64,000 nt of DNA from Vibrio splendidus. Lineage in GTDB: Bacteria; Pseudomonadota; Gammaproteobacteria; Enterobacterales; Vibrionaceae. Location of the stretch: the NCBI RefSeq assembly GCF_003345295.1, contig NZ_CP031055.1:62001-126000 (forward strand). The letters run 5' to 3'. Below the pieces are notes generated by a model. The model was not told where the DNA came from, searched no databases, and saw only the letters and a list, made by a program, of their open reading frames with translations. Shown one piece after another: positions 8,217 to 16,765 of the stretch; within the stretch, counting starts at the first letter, position 1; each line of letters begins with the position of its first letter. Position numbers and translations under genes: made by a program.

Positions 8217-8903
8217 ATGGAAAAGAAGCATTTAGTTTTGGCATCCGGTTCACCACGCCGCAAAGAATTGCTATCGCAACTTGGTTATGAGTTTTCTGTC
8301 CTTGTAACTGATGTTGAAGAGTGTAAACACGCCCAAGAAACCGCCGAAGAGTATGTTAAGCGACTATCTTTAGATAAAGCCTTAGCTGCGTTGTCTTTAT
8401 TGAAAGATAACCCTTCTGAAAAGCAGCATGTCGTTCCTAGTTCTGATAATGTAGTTTCTAGTGTTGATAATGTAGCTGTTGGCTCTGGCATCGTAGCTCT
8501 TGGCTCTGATGCTATTTCTCTTGATTCTGAAACAGTCGTTCTTGGTTCTGACACAGTTGTCGTAAGCCAAGGGCAAGTGCTCGAGAAACCCACCGATTTT
8601 GCCGACTCTAAGCGCATGCTTACTCAGTTAGCAAACGAGCGTCACCAAGTGATGACGGCAGTTTCTGTGGTTTCAGAAGAAAAACAAAGAACAGAAATCA
8701 TTATTACCGACGTATGGTTTAAACCCCTCAGTGAACAAGAAATAGAACAATACTGGCAAACAGGGGAGCCATGCGATAAAGCCGGTAGCTATGGGATCCA
8801 AGGTTTGGGTGGGCGCTTTGTTACCCGAATCGAAGGTAGTTATTACGCCGTTGTCGGCTTACCTTTATATGAAACGGACCAGCTACTGCAAGAATTCTTA
8901 TAA
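8217..8903 (+). CDS. maf: Maf/YhdE-family nucleotide pyrophosphatase with repeat insertion
   Basis: The Maf fold is clear: LVLASGSPRRKELL at the N-terminus (substrate loop), SDTVVVSQGQVLEKP, HQVMTAV, and a C-terminal GSYGIQGLGGRFV motif. YhdE-type Maf proteins hydrolyse dTTP, UTP and some modified nucleotides to monophosphates. It lies after mreD and before rng, as in enterobacteria. The start is taken at ATG 8217; an in-frame GTG at 8211 is also possible. It is odd in being 228 residues, about 35 longer than the family norm (around 190-200). The extra length is a run of 7-residue repeats just before and including the GSDT catalytic segment (see repeat entry). The frame is intact and all other motifs are present, so it is probably functional. 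Confidence 0.93.
   Translation: MEKKHLVLASGSPRRKELLSQLGYEFSVLVTDVEECKHAQETAEEYVKRLSLDKALAALSLLKDNPSEKQHVVPSSDNVVSSVDNVAVGSGIVALGSDAISLDSETVVLGSDTVVVSQGQVLEKPTDFADSKRMLTQLANERHQVMTAVSVVSEEKQRTEIIITDVWFKPLSEQEIEQYWQTGEPCDKAGSYGIQGLGGRFVTRIEGSYYAVVGLPLYETDQLLQEFL
8430..8555 (+). repeat. Six 21-bp tandem repeats inside maf
   Basis: Starting at 8430, six consecutive 21-base units code VVPSSDN, VVSSVDN, VAVGSGI, VALGSDA, ISLDSET and VVLGSDT, and the ordinary Maf motif continues with VVVSQGQ. The last unit is the normal catalytic strand and loop (consensus LG(A/S)DT); the five before it are diverged in-frame copies. At DNA level GTAGCTCTTGGCTCTGAT and GTCGTTCTTGGTTCTGAC show the relationship. This looks like slippage or unequal duplication, then drift. 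Confidence 0.85.
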
Positions 8904-8923
8904 TTACTAATCTGAGGTGCACC

Positions 8924-10393
8924 ATGAGTGCTGAATTGTTGCTGAACGTGACCCCGAGTGAAACTCGCGTGGCCATGATTGAAGGGGGGGCTCTTCAAGA
9001 GATCCATGTCGAACGAGATGCTCGACGCGGTATCGTAGGAAATATCTATAAAGGACGTGTAAGCCGTGTTCTTCCGGGAATGCAGGCGGCTTTTGTGGAT
9101 ATAGGCCTTGAGAAAGCAGCTTTTCTACACGCCTCTGATATTGTTCCGCACACTGAATGTGTTGCTGAAAATGAAAAAAAACAGTTTCAAGTCCGTGATA
9201 TTTCGGAGCTTGTTCGTCAAGGTCAAGATATTGTTGTTCAAGTTGTCAAAGACCCTCTTGGTACTAAAGGTGCCCGTTTAACCACTGATATTACTCTGCC
9301 ATCTCGTTATTTGGTCTTTATGCCGGGCGCAAGCCATGTCGGTGTATCTCAGCGAATTGATAGTGAGTCAGAACGTAACCGTCTTAAAAAAGTGGTATCT
9401 CGTTACTGTGACGAACACGGTGGCTTCATTATCCGTACGGCCGCAGAAGGGGCTGATGCGAATGAATTGGCACAAGATGCCGCATTCTTGAAACGATTAT
9501 GGCTAAAAGTGTTAGAGCGTCGTGGTAAACACAAAGCTCGTACTCGTCTATACGGTGAACTTTGCCTAAGCCAACGTATCTTACGTGACTTTGTGGGTAC
9601 TGAGTTGAGCCGGATCCAGGTCGATTCGCGTTTAGAATATGAAAACCTAAAAGAATTTACTTCTGAGTACGTGCCAGAGCTGACTGAAAAGCTTGAGTTA
9701 TATGAAGGCGACAAGCCTATCTTTGATATGTACGATACCGAGAACGAAGTTCAACGCTCTTTGGATCGTAAAGTCGAATTGAAGTCTGGTGGGTATCTGA
9801 TTATCGACCAAACGGAAGCGATGACGACAGTTGACATCAACACCGGTGCCTTTGTCGGTCGTCGTAATCTAGAAGAGACGATTTTTAACACCAACGTAGA
9901 AGCGACGCAAGCCATTGCTCGTCAGCTGCGTTTGCGTAACTTAGGTGGCATTATCATTATCGACTTTATCGATATGCTGTCTGAGGAACATCGTAAGCGA
10001 GTACTAACTTCTTTAGAGGCGGCGCTCGATAAAGACCGTGTGAAAACCAATATTAATGGCTTCACACAGCTTGGTTTGGTTGAGATGACTCGTAAACGTA
10101 CCCGTGAAAGTATTGAGCATATTCTGTGTTCTAGCTGTCCTGCCTGTGAAGGTCGTGGCAGTGTGAAGACAGTCGAAACCGTTTGTTATGAAATACTTCG
10201 AGAAATTACTCGTGTAAATCGTGCGTACGATGCCGATAAGTTCGTGGTTTATGCGGCAGCAGCGGTTGCCGAGGCATTAGAGGGTGAAGAGTCTCATGCG
10301 CTTGCTGAGCTTGAAGTCTTTATTGGTAAACAAGTGAAAATTCAGGCTGAGCCTCTGTACATACAAGAGCAGTTTGATGTCGTTATGATGTAA
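8924..10393 (+). CDS. rng: Ribonuclease G
   Basis: This 489-residue protein is the exact size of E. coli RNase G. It has an N-terminal S1 RNA-binding domain (IVGNIYKGRVSRVLPGMQAAFVD, about residues 37-60) and the RNase E/G catalytic core. The metal-binding acids lie in MTTVDINTG (about residues 300-308) and IIIDFIDML (about 344-352). The zinc-link cysteines are in CSSCPACEGRG (about 402-412). It is an endonuclease that trims the 5' end of 16S rRNA and degrades some mRNAs. The long C-terminal scaffold of RNase E is absent, which separates the two paralogues. It lies 20 bases after maf and 10 before the YhdP-family gene. Confidence 0.97.
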   Translation: MSAELLLNVTPSETRVAMIEGGALQEIHVERDARRGIVGNIYKGRVSRVLPGMQAAFVDIGLEKAAFLHASDIVPHTECVAENEKKQFQVRDISELVRQGQDIVVQVVKDPLGTKGARLTTDITLPSRYLVFMPGASHVGVSQRIDSESERNRLKKVVSRYCDEHGGFIIRTAAEGADANELAQDAAFLKRLWLKVLERRGKHKARTRLYGELCLSQRILRDFVGTELSRIQVDSRLEYENLKEFTSEYVPELTEKLELYEGDKPIFDMYDTENEVQRSLDRKVELKSGGYLIIDQTEAMTTVDINTGAFVGRRNLEETIFNTNVEATQAIARQLRLRNLGGIIIIDFIDMLSEEHRKRVLTSLEAALDKDRVKTNINGFTQLGLVEMTRKRTRESIEHILCSSCPACEGRGSVKTVETVCYEILREITRVNRAYDADKFVVYAAAAVAEALEGEESHALAELEVFIGKQVKIQAEPLYIQEQFDVVMM

Positions 10394-10403
10394 TGGATAT
10401 TTT

Positions 10404-13400
10404 GTGAGTTCAAGCGTTACTCTGATTCTTCGTGCATGTCTATGGTTAGTGGTTACTCTCTTAGTAACGCTAGCCATTGCTGTTACTACACTGCGTGTAG
10501 CCTTACCCAATTTAAATAAGTATCAATCTGAAATTGAGCTTTGGGTAAACCAACATTCCGGTTTTGATTTTTCTATTCAAGACGTGGGTGGTTTTTGGCG
10601 TAACACTCACCCCTCTATTGCTCTGCAAGGCGTTAAAGCTAGCCTTCCCAATGCAGAAGATGTGACCTTCTCTGTTGAGCGTGTTGAAGTCGAGTTTGAC
10701 TTGATTCAATCGCTCGTTCAGATGCGTCCAGTTGTGGCCGATCTGGTCATGAATCAAATGTACCTTGATATTCGCTCAATTGATCTGTTTGCTGGAAAAA
10801 ACGGTACAGACGAACCTAAAGACCCCGGCTCTTCGAAGCGAGTGATGCAAGAGCTGGATAATTTACTATTGAAAACTTTGGTGGATGTGACCGCTAAAGA
10901 TTCTTCACTTCTCTATCGTTCAGTCTCGGGCGAAGATCGTCAGCTCGATATCGACATTTTAAAATGGCAAAACACAGATAAACATCACCTTGCTGAAGGG
11001 GTTGTTAGCATTAAAGACGCCAATCTTAACTCGTTGTCAGTAAGTGCTAACTTTATCGATGGTGGCTCATTAACCGATGTAACCGGTGAGTTCTATGTGA
11101 GTGCAGATAACATTTCGGTTAAACCATGGTTAACCCGTTACATGCAGGCTGAGTCTGGTGTTGAAACCGGTACTGTGAGTTTAAATAGCTGGCTGACCTT
11201 GAGAAACAGCAAACCAGTGAGTGCGTATGTTGAGGTGTTACCTTCTGAATTGACTTGGAACGAAGATGGCCAACATGATCTGATGATTGAGTCAGGGGTG
11301 TTTAAACTGTCTCCACTCGCTGAAGGTTGGCAAGTAAATGGGCACTCTCTTAACCTAAGAACCGACGATAGACCATGGCCTGAACTTAATGTTGCCTTCA
11401 AGTGGAATAAAGGCCCTTGGGAGCTCAATGTTTCTGAACTTGATGTAGAAACTATTACCCCGTTAATCAAGTTACTGCCTGATTCTGCGCAATCAACCAA
11501 AATGATCAATTCGTTGAAGCCTGGTGGCTCTGTTTCTGATATTCGGGTCTCAATGGATTCTGGCATCGAAAGCTTACGTTATTCAGCGAGTTTTAGTGAT
11601 CTTGCCATTGAGCAATGGGAGTTGGTTCCGGGCTTTAGCCAAGTTTCAGGCAGTGTGTTTGGCTCTGCATCTGAAGCGAAAGCCAGTCTGCATGTGATTG
11701 ACGATGTGTTTCCTTATGGTGATGTCTTTCAAGCGCCTTTAAATATCAAACAAGGTCAGGTTGACATTGTTTGGCAGCAAGATGAAAACGGTTGGAAGCT
11801 TTGGTCCGATAAAATCACAGCAGCCACGCCAGATTTACAAGTTCTAGGCGCATTTCGCTTGGACTTCCCAAAGGATGCTAGCCCATTCTTATCGTTCTAC
11901 GGCGAAGCTGATGCTTACAATGTCGGCGAAACATGGCGTTACTTACCTACATTGGCACTTGGACAAGATCTTACCGACTACCTTTCTACTGCGATTCAAG
12001 CGGGTAAAGCAGATACCGTAAAACTGTTGTGGCATGGCGATTTGTCTCAGTATCCATACACCAACCACGATGGTATTTTCCAAGTTTGGGTTGGCTTAGA
12101 GGACGCTAAGTTCAGCTTTGATACCGCCTGGCCATTGATTACCGATCTTCAACTTGATCTGTTGTTTGAAAATGATGCGATGCATCTTGATTCTCGTTCC
12201 GCTCAATTGATGGATGTGATGGCAGACCGAATCACAGGACGCATTCCTTATTTAGGGGAAGGCGGCCATATTGAAATTGAAGCTAAAGCGACGGCGTCAG
12301 GTAATGCGGTTCGTGATTACATGACGGCTTCACCGTTGGTTGATTCTGTGGGTGCTGCCCTAACGGCGCTGCAAGTGAGTGGTGATGTATCGTCTGAATT
12401 CCAACTCAATATTCCTTTTGATTCCGAAAAAGAGCCAAGAGCGTGGGGTTATGCTGATCTCAAAGATAACCATGTAGAGATTGAAGCGCCGCCAATGGTG
12501 CTTGAAAATACCACTGGGCGTATTGAATTTGATAATGATGTGATTACGGCCAACGGTCTCGCTGCCGATTTATTAAAGCAAGGTATTTCCGTTGATTTTA
12601 AAGGGCTCAACGATGGGCCTGGATATGCCGTTGATATCGATGTATTGGGCGATTGGGACGTTAAGCCTCTAGAGCCTTATGTTGGTGAACAGTGGTTGAG
12701 CCGCTTGTCAGGTCATGCGCAATGGCAAAGCCAGATTGATATTCAACTTAATGACATCGGGTTTACTTACCAATTAGATTTACAGTCAGATCTTAAATAC
12801 TTGGCGAGCGATTACCCGTATCCATTGGCGAAAAAATCACTAGAAAGTGGTTCTGCAAGGCTTCAAGCCTCGGGCAACCAAGAGTCGATTACCGCGCGTC
12901 TGCAACTGCCGAACACTAAATACCAAGCTGAAATTGATATTACTGGCGATGTTCCTGAGTTAACGGCGACTAACTTAGTGCTGGGTCGTGGTGGCTATAA
13001 AATTAGCCCTGTCGTTGGCCATCATGCATTAATTCGTACCGACAAATTTAATGCCGATGATTGGTTATCGGTTGTTATGGAACCGGTGAAGCCTTCAGAT
13101 GCTGTGCTCAGTCAAATGAACACGCCAACCATTCCTGCACCAAGTCGCATTACGTTCGAGAGTAAGGAACTGATCTTAGGCGGTATTCCTTGGAATGATG
13201 TCGATTTTAGCGCTCGTAAGAACAAACAGGCGTGGCAGATGGAAGTGTCTAGCCAAGAGATCGAAGGGGATATTAATTATCTGCCTCCATACGATTTAAC
13301 GGTTTCGCTGGATCGCCTACATTTGTACGTTCCTGAGTGGAGTGACAAGAAAAACCAAGAACAATTGCTTCAACGAAAAGAGCAAGAAGCCCCATTGATC

Positions 13401-14276
13401 TCTGAATTGGATAGAAAGATCCATGATGCGATGCCAAATCTAAAATTGACCCTTAACGATTTTTGGTTGCAAGGCTATAAGGTCGGTAAGGTCGATGTTG
13501 AACTGGCCAGGCAAGACGATCGTATTGAGTGGAAGAAGATTCAGGTTCGAAGCGGCGGAAACAAAGCGGATGTGAGTGGCTGGTGGGAGTTGAAAGGCGA
13601 TAAGAGTCATTCATCGCTAGCCGTTGATGTTGAAGGCGAAAACAACAGTGAATTAATGGAACGTTTTGGTATTACTTCAGGGATTCAAAAAGCGCCTTTC
13701 GCGCTGGAAGGTCAACTGCAGTGGGATGGATCTCCTTGGGGTATTAAAATGGATACCCTTGACGGCAACGTTGAAACCAAATTCGGCAAAGGCATTATTT
13801 CAGACGTAAGTGGTGCTGCTCGATTGCTTGGTCTATTTAGCCTAGATTCGATTATCCGTAAGATGCAGCTCGATTTCTCTGATGTGTTTGATAAAGGCAT
13901 GGCATTCAATAGCATCACAGGAACCGGCAAGATTCAAAATGGCATATTCCTGACGAACGATCTGAATATGGATGCGGTCGCAGGTGAGATGAAGATCAAA
14001 GGAATTGCTAACCTGAATACGCGTCAGGTTGATGCTGAAGTGAACTTTACTCCTGATATTACCTCGGGCATTCCAGTATTGACGGCCTTTGCGGTAACGC
14101 CTCAAACGGCGCTGTATGTATTGGCGGTGACTACGGTTATATCGCCGGTGGTTGAAGTCTTTACTCAAGTGAATTACTCGGTAAAAGGCCCATTGGATTC
14201 ACCTACGGTGAGTGAGCTTTCTCGTAGTTCTGGCGAGTTCCAGCTACCCGAAAAATTGAGAAAACTAGCTGAGTAG
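10404..14276 (+). CDS. yhdP: YhdP-family AsmA-like envelope protein
   Basis: This 1290-residue protein has one N-terminal membrane helix (LWLVVTLLVTLAIAVTTLRV, about residues 12-31) and then a very long periplasmic stretch of beta-rich repeats. It ends in an AsmA-type C-terminal domain (NLDGN/DMDAVAGEMKIKGIANLNTRQVDAEV region). Length and position between rng and tldD match YhdP (TIGR02099). The family is thought to form a bridge that carries phospholipids from inner to outer membrane, alongside TamB and YdbH. The start is a GTG at 10404, just after the rng stop; no better start is seen. No frameshift is visible over nearly 4 kb. Confidence 0.92.
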   Translation: MSSSVTLILRACLWLVVTLLVTLAIAVTTLRVALPNLNKYQSEIELWVNQHSGFDFSIQDVGGFWRNTHPSIALQGVKASLPNAEDVTFSVERVEVEFDLIQSLVQMRPVVADLVMNQMYLDIRSIDLFAGKNGTDEPKDPGSSKRVMQELDNLLLKTLVDVTAKDSSLLYRSVSGEDRQLDIDILKWQNTDKHHLAEGVVSIKDANLNSLSVSANFIDGGSLTDVTGEFYVSADNISVKPWLTRYMQAESGVETGTVSLNSWLTLRNSKPVSAYVEVLPSELTWNEDGQHDLMIESGVFKLSPLAEGWQVNGHSLNLRTDDRPWPELNVAFKWNKGPWELNVSELDVETITPLIKLLPDSAQSTKMINSLKPGGSVSDIRVSMDSGIESLRYSASFSDLAIEQWELVPGFSQVSGSVFGSASEAKASLHVIDDVFPYGDVFQAPLNIKQGQVDIVWQQDENGWKLWSDKITAATPDLQVLGAFRLDFPKDASPFLSFYGEADAYNVGETWRYLPTLALGQDLTDYLSTAIQAGKADTVKLLWHGDLSQYPYTNHDGIFQVWVGLEDAKFSFDTAWPLITDLQLDLLFENDAMHLDSRSAQLMDVMADRITGRIPYLGEGGHIEIEAKATASGNAVRDYMTASPLVDSVGAALTALQVSGDVSSEFQLNIPFDSEKEPRAWGYADLKDNHVEIEAPPMVLENTTGRIEFDNDVITANGLAADLLKQGISVDFKGLNDGPGYAVDIDVLGDWDVKPLEPYVGEQWLSRLSGHAQWQSQIDIQLNDIGFTYQLDLQSDLKYLASDYPYPLAKKSLESGSARLQASGNQESITARLQLPNTKYQAEIDITGDVPELTATNLVLGRGGYKISPVVGHHALIRTDKFNADDWLSVVMEPVKPSDAVLSQMNTPTIPAPSRITFESKELILGGIPWNDVDFSARKNKQAWQMEVSSQEIEGDINYLPPYDLTVSLDRLHLYVPEWSDKKNQEQLLQRKEQEAPLISELDRKIHDAMPNLKLTLNDFWLQGYKVGKVDVELARQDDRIEWKKIQVRSGGNKADVSGWWELKGDKSHSSLAVDVEGENNSELMERFGITSGIQKAPFALEGQLQWDGSPWGIKMDTLDGNVETKFGKGIISDVSGAARLLGLFSLDSIIRKMQLDFSDVFDKGMAFNSITGTGKIQNGIFLTNDLNMDAVAGEMKIKGIANLNTRQVDAEVNFTPDITSGIPVLTAFAVTPQTALYVLAVTTVISPVVEVFTQVNYSVKGPLDSPTVSELSRSSGEFQLPEKLRKLAE

Positions 14277-14351
14277 TTGTTAACAAGCCAGTCGGTTAAT
14301 ATACGGTCAAATGCCGATTTCTGAATCATAATGAATAGAGGAGCGAGACAC

Positions 14352-15164
14352 ATGGATAGCGTTGGGTTGATTCAAATGACATCTGGCCCTAGCCCTGAAT
14401 TGAACCTTGCTTACCTTGCTCAAGAAGTAGAAAAGTGCAAAGCGTTAGGGGCTAAGTGGGTTGTTTGCCCTGAAAACACGTTAGTTTTTGGTAGCAAAGC
14501 CGATTATCACCAGTATGCAGAGCCCTTAAATGATGGCCCATTACAGAAGAAACTGTCTGAGTTAGCTACGCTTCATCGAATCTGGATTATTGTCGGTAGC
14601 ATGCCTATAAGTACGACTAAAGGCGTGACTACTACAACATTGGTGATTGATGATTTTGGCAGCTTAGTGGCTCATTACGACAAGCTACATATGTTTGATG
14701 TTGATGTGGCCGATGCGCATAAGTGTTATCGAGAGTCCGATATTTTCACTCCGGGTGACCGAGTTGTGACGACAGAAACGCCTTTTGGTCGCTTAGGTTT
14801 GAGTATTTGTTATGATGTGCGCTTTCCACACTTGTATTCAGAGTTACGTAAGCAAGGTGCGCAGATCATTATCGTTCCAGCGGCGTTTACAGCAGTGACT
14901 GGTCAAGCGCATTGGGAAGCCTTATTAAGGTGCCGTGCGATCGAAACACAATCGTGGATTGTAGCGGTAGGGCAAGGTGGCAAACATCCTTGCCAAAGAG
15001 AAACATGGGGACACTCAATGGTGGTTGATCCATGGGGACGAGTGGTCGCACAATTGGACCAAGAGCCTAAAAGTATGGTGGTTGAGATAGACACATCCAG
15101 TTGTGAGTCAATTAGGCAAAATATGCCAATAGCGCAACATTCTCGATTCACCAATCAATTTTAA
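14352..15164 (+). CDS. Carbon-nitrogen hydrolase (nitrilase family, Nit1/NitB-like)
   Basis: This 270-residue enzyme has the nitrilase Glu-Lys-Cys triad: Glu in VVCPENTLVF (about residue 42), Lys in HYDKLHMFDV (about 111) and Cys in LGLSICYDVRFP (about 155). The YDKLHMFDV signature is that of the Nit/omega-amidase branch. Its closest roles are deaminated-glutathione amidase or 2-oxoglutaramate amidase, that is, metabolite repair in the cytoplasm. I prefer the ATG at 14352 because a GAGGAG ribosome site lies at 14338-14343; an upstream ATG at 14331 would add 7 residues. It sits between the YhdP gene and tldD. The substrate cannot be settled from sequence. Confidence 0.9.
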   Translation: MDSVGLIQMTSGPSPELNLAYLAQEVEKCKALGAKWVVCPENTLVFGSKADYHQYAEPLNDGPLQKKLSELATLHRIWIIVGSMPISTTKGVTTTTLVIDDFGSLVAHYDKLHMFDVDVADAHKCYRESDIFTPGDRVVTTETPFGRLGLSICYDVRFPHLYSELRKQGAQIIIVPAAFTAVTGQAHWEALLRCRAIETQSWIVAVGQGGKHPCQRETWGHSMVVDPWGRVVAQLDQEPKSMVVEIDTSSCESIRQNMPIAQHSRFTNQF

Positions 15165-15183
15165 TTACAAACAAGAGCCATTT

Positions 15184-16629
15184 ATGAGCATTAATCAAAT
15201 TGAAGAAGCACTACTGAACCCGACAGGGCTTACGGAGCAAAATATCGCAGATACATTGGCGAGCATTGCTACCCGCCAAATTGATTATGCTGATATCTAT
15301 TTCCAGTCAAGCTGGCATGAATCTTTGGTGCTAGAAGATAGCATCATTAAAGACGGTTCTTTCAACATCGACTGCGGTGTTGGTGTTCGAGCGGTATCTG
15401 GCGAAAAAACCGGTTTTGCGTACTCTGATCAAATCCAATTAGAGGGTCTGAAGCAAAGTGCGATTGCTGCTCGTGGTATCGCGAAGCAAGGCCAAAACGG
15501 CAAGGTTCACGCTTTCAAACGCAATTCGAACCAAGCTTACTATGACGCTGTTAATCCGCTAGCAAGCTGGGAAAAACAACAAAAAACAGAATTACTAAAA
15601 GCGCTTGATGCTTACATTCGTACCAAAGAGCCTATGGTCACTGAAGTATCAGTGAGTTTAAGCGGTGTGCATGAGCAGATGCTTGTTGCTGCTACTGACG
15701 GCACTTTCGCGGGTGATATTCGTCCGCTTGTTCGTTTGTCTATCAGCGTACTGGCACAAAAAGGCGATCGTCGTGAACGTGGCAGTGCTGGTGGCGGTGG
15801 TCGTTTTGGTTACGACTTCTTCTTAAGTGATGCTAATGGTTCTCAGGTTGCTTACCAATTTGCTGATGAAGCAATCCGCCAAGCGTTAGTTAACCTTGAA
15901 GCGGTTGCTGCACCTGCTGGTGCAATGCCTGTTGTTCTTGGTTCGGGTTGGCCGGGCGTTCTTCTACATGAAGCGGTAGGCCACGGTTTAGAGGGTGATT
16001 TCAACCGTAAAGAATCTTCAGTATTCTCAGGTAAGATCGGCGAGCAAGTAACATCAAGCCTATGTACGATCGTTGATGATGGTACATTGACAGATCTTCG
16101 TGGTTCATTAAACGTTGATGATGAAGGTGTAAACGGTCAGTACAACACGCTAATCGAAAACGGCATCCTAAAAGGTTACATGCAAGATAAGCTTAATGCT
16201 CGTCTAATGGGTGTAGCGCCTACAGGTAATGGTCGTCGTGAGTCTTATGCACACCTTCCTATGCCGCGCATGACCAACACTTACATGCTGCCAGGTGAGC
16301 ATACTCCTGAAGAGATTATCTCTACGGTTGAAAGAGGCATCTACGCGCCGAACTTTGGTGGCGGTCAGGTGGATATTACTTCTGGTAAGTTTGTGTTCTC
16401 CGCTTCTGAAGCGTACATGATTGAAAACGGTAAGATCACTCACCCAGTGAAAGGTGCAACGCTAATCGGTTCGGGTATCGAAGCGATGCAGCAAGTGTCT
16501 ATGGTGGGTAACGACCTTAGCCTAGACCGTGGTGTTGGTGTGTGTGGTAAAGCCGGCCAAAGCGTTCCAGTCGGTGTTGGTCAACCAACATTGAAGCTAG
16601 ACTCTCTTACAGTAGGTGGTACTGAGTAA
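15184..16629 (+). CDS. tldD: Metalloprotease TldD
   Basis: This 481-residue protein is the normal TldD length. The zinc motif HExxxH is seen in LLHEAVGHGLEGDF (about residues 261-274), and the nearby glycine-rich segments (GSGWPG, NVDDEGVNGQYNTLIENG) match the family. TldD pairs with TldE (PmbA) to form a protease that unfolds and degrades peptides; in enterobacteria it matures microcin B17 and degrades CcdA antitoxin. pmbA is not in this window, as in other genomes where the two are unlinked. It ends the plus-strand block that begins with mreB and faces the PhoH gene. Confidence 0.97.
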   Translation: MSINQIEEALLNPTGLTEQNIADTLASIATRQIDYADIYFQSSWHESLVLEDSIIKDGSFNIDCGVGVRAVSGEKTGFAYSDQIQLEGLKQSAIAARGIAKQGQNGKVHAFKRNSNQAYYDAVNPLASWEKQQKTELLKALDAYIRTKEPMVTEVSVSLSGVHEQMLVAATDGTFAGDIRPLVRLSISVLAQKGDRRERGSAGGGGRFGYDFFLSDANGSQVAYQFADEAIRQALVNLEAVAAPAGAMPVVLGSGWPGVLLHEAVGHGLEGDFNRKESSVFSGKIGEQVTSSLCTIVDDGTLTDLRGSLNVDDEGVNGQYNTLIENGILKGYMQDKLNARLMGVAPTGNGRRESYAHLPMPRMTNTYMLPGEHTPEEIISTVERGIYAPNFGGGQVDITSGKFVFSASEAYMIENGKITHPVKGATLIGSGIEAMQQVSMVGNDLSLDRGVGVCGKAGQSVPVGVGQPTLKLDSLTVGGTE

Positions 16630-16666
16630 TTCAGGCTAACCCCGTTTGATTAGAGTTTCAGTTTCT

Positions 16667-16694
16667 TAGAAGCTAGAAGTTAAAAGTTAAAAGC
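16667..16694 (+). repeat. Four heptamer repeats (TAGAAGC type) at the tldD/phoH junction
   Basis: TAGAAGC, TAGAAGT, TAAAAGT and TAAAAGC follow one another without gap from 16667. The last unit runs into the first arm of the terminator hairpin. This is a degenerate 7-bp tandem array in a convergent junction. Confidence 0.7.
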
Positions 16695-16716
16695 GCCTCC
16701 AATGTGAGGCGCTTTT
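16689..16716. terminator. Bidirectional terminator between tldD and phoH gene
   Basis: AAAAGCGCCTC (16689-16699) and GAGGCGCTTTT (16706-16716) are perfect 11-base arms around CAATGT. The A and T flanks give a U run in either direction, fitting two converging genes. Confidence 0.9.
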
Positions 16717-16765
16717 CTGTTTTTGGGCTTTCTGTTGCTGGATCGCTATTTACTAAACCGAATCG

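Noticed and set aside
8285..8617. 110-residue minus-strand frame over the maf repeats
   Set aside because: It is held open by the 21-bp repeat itself and lies opposite a clear gene.
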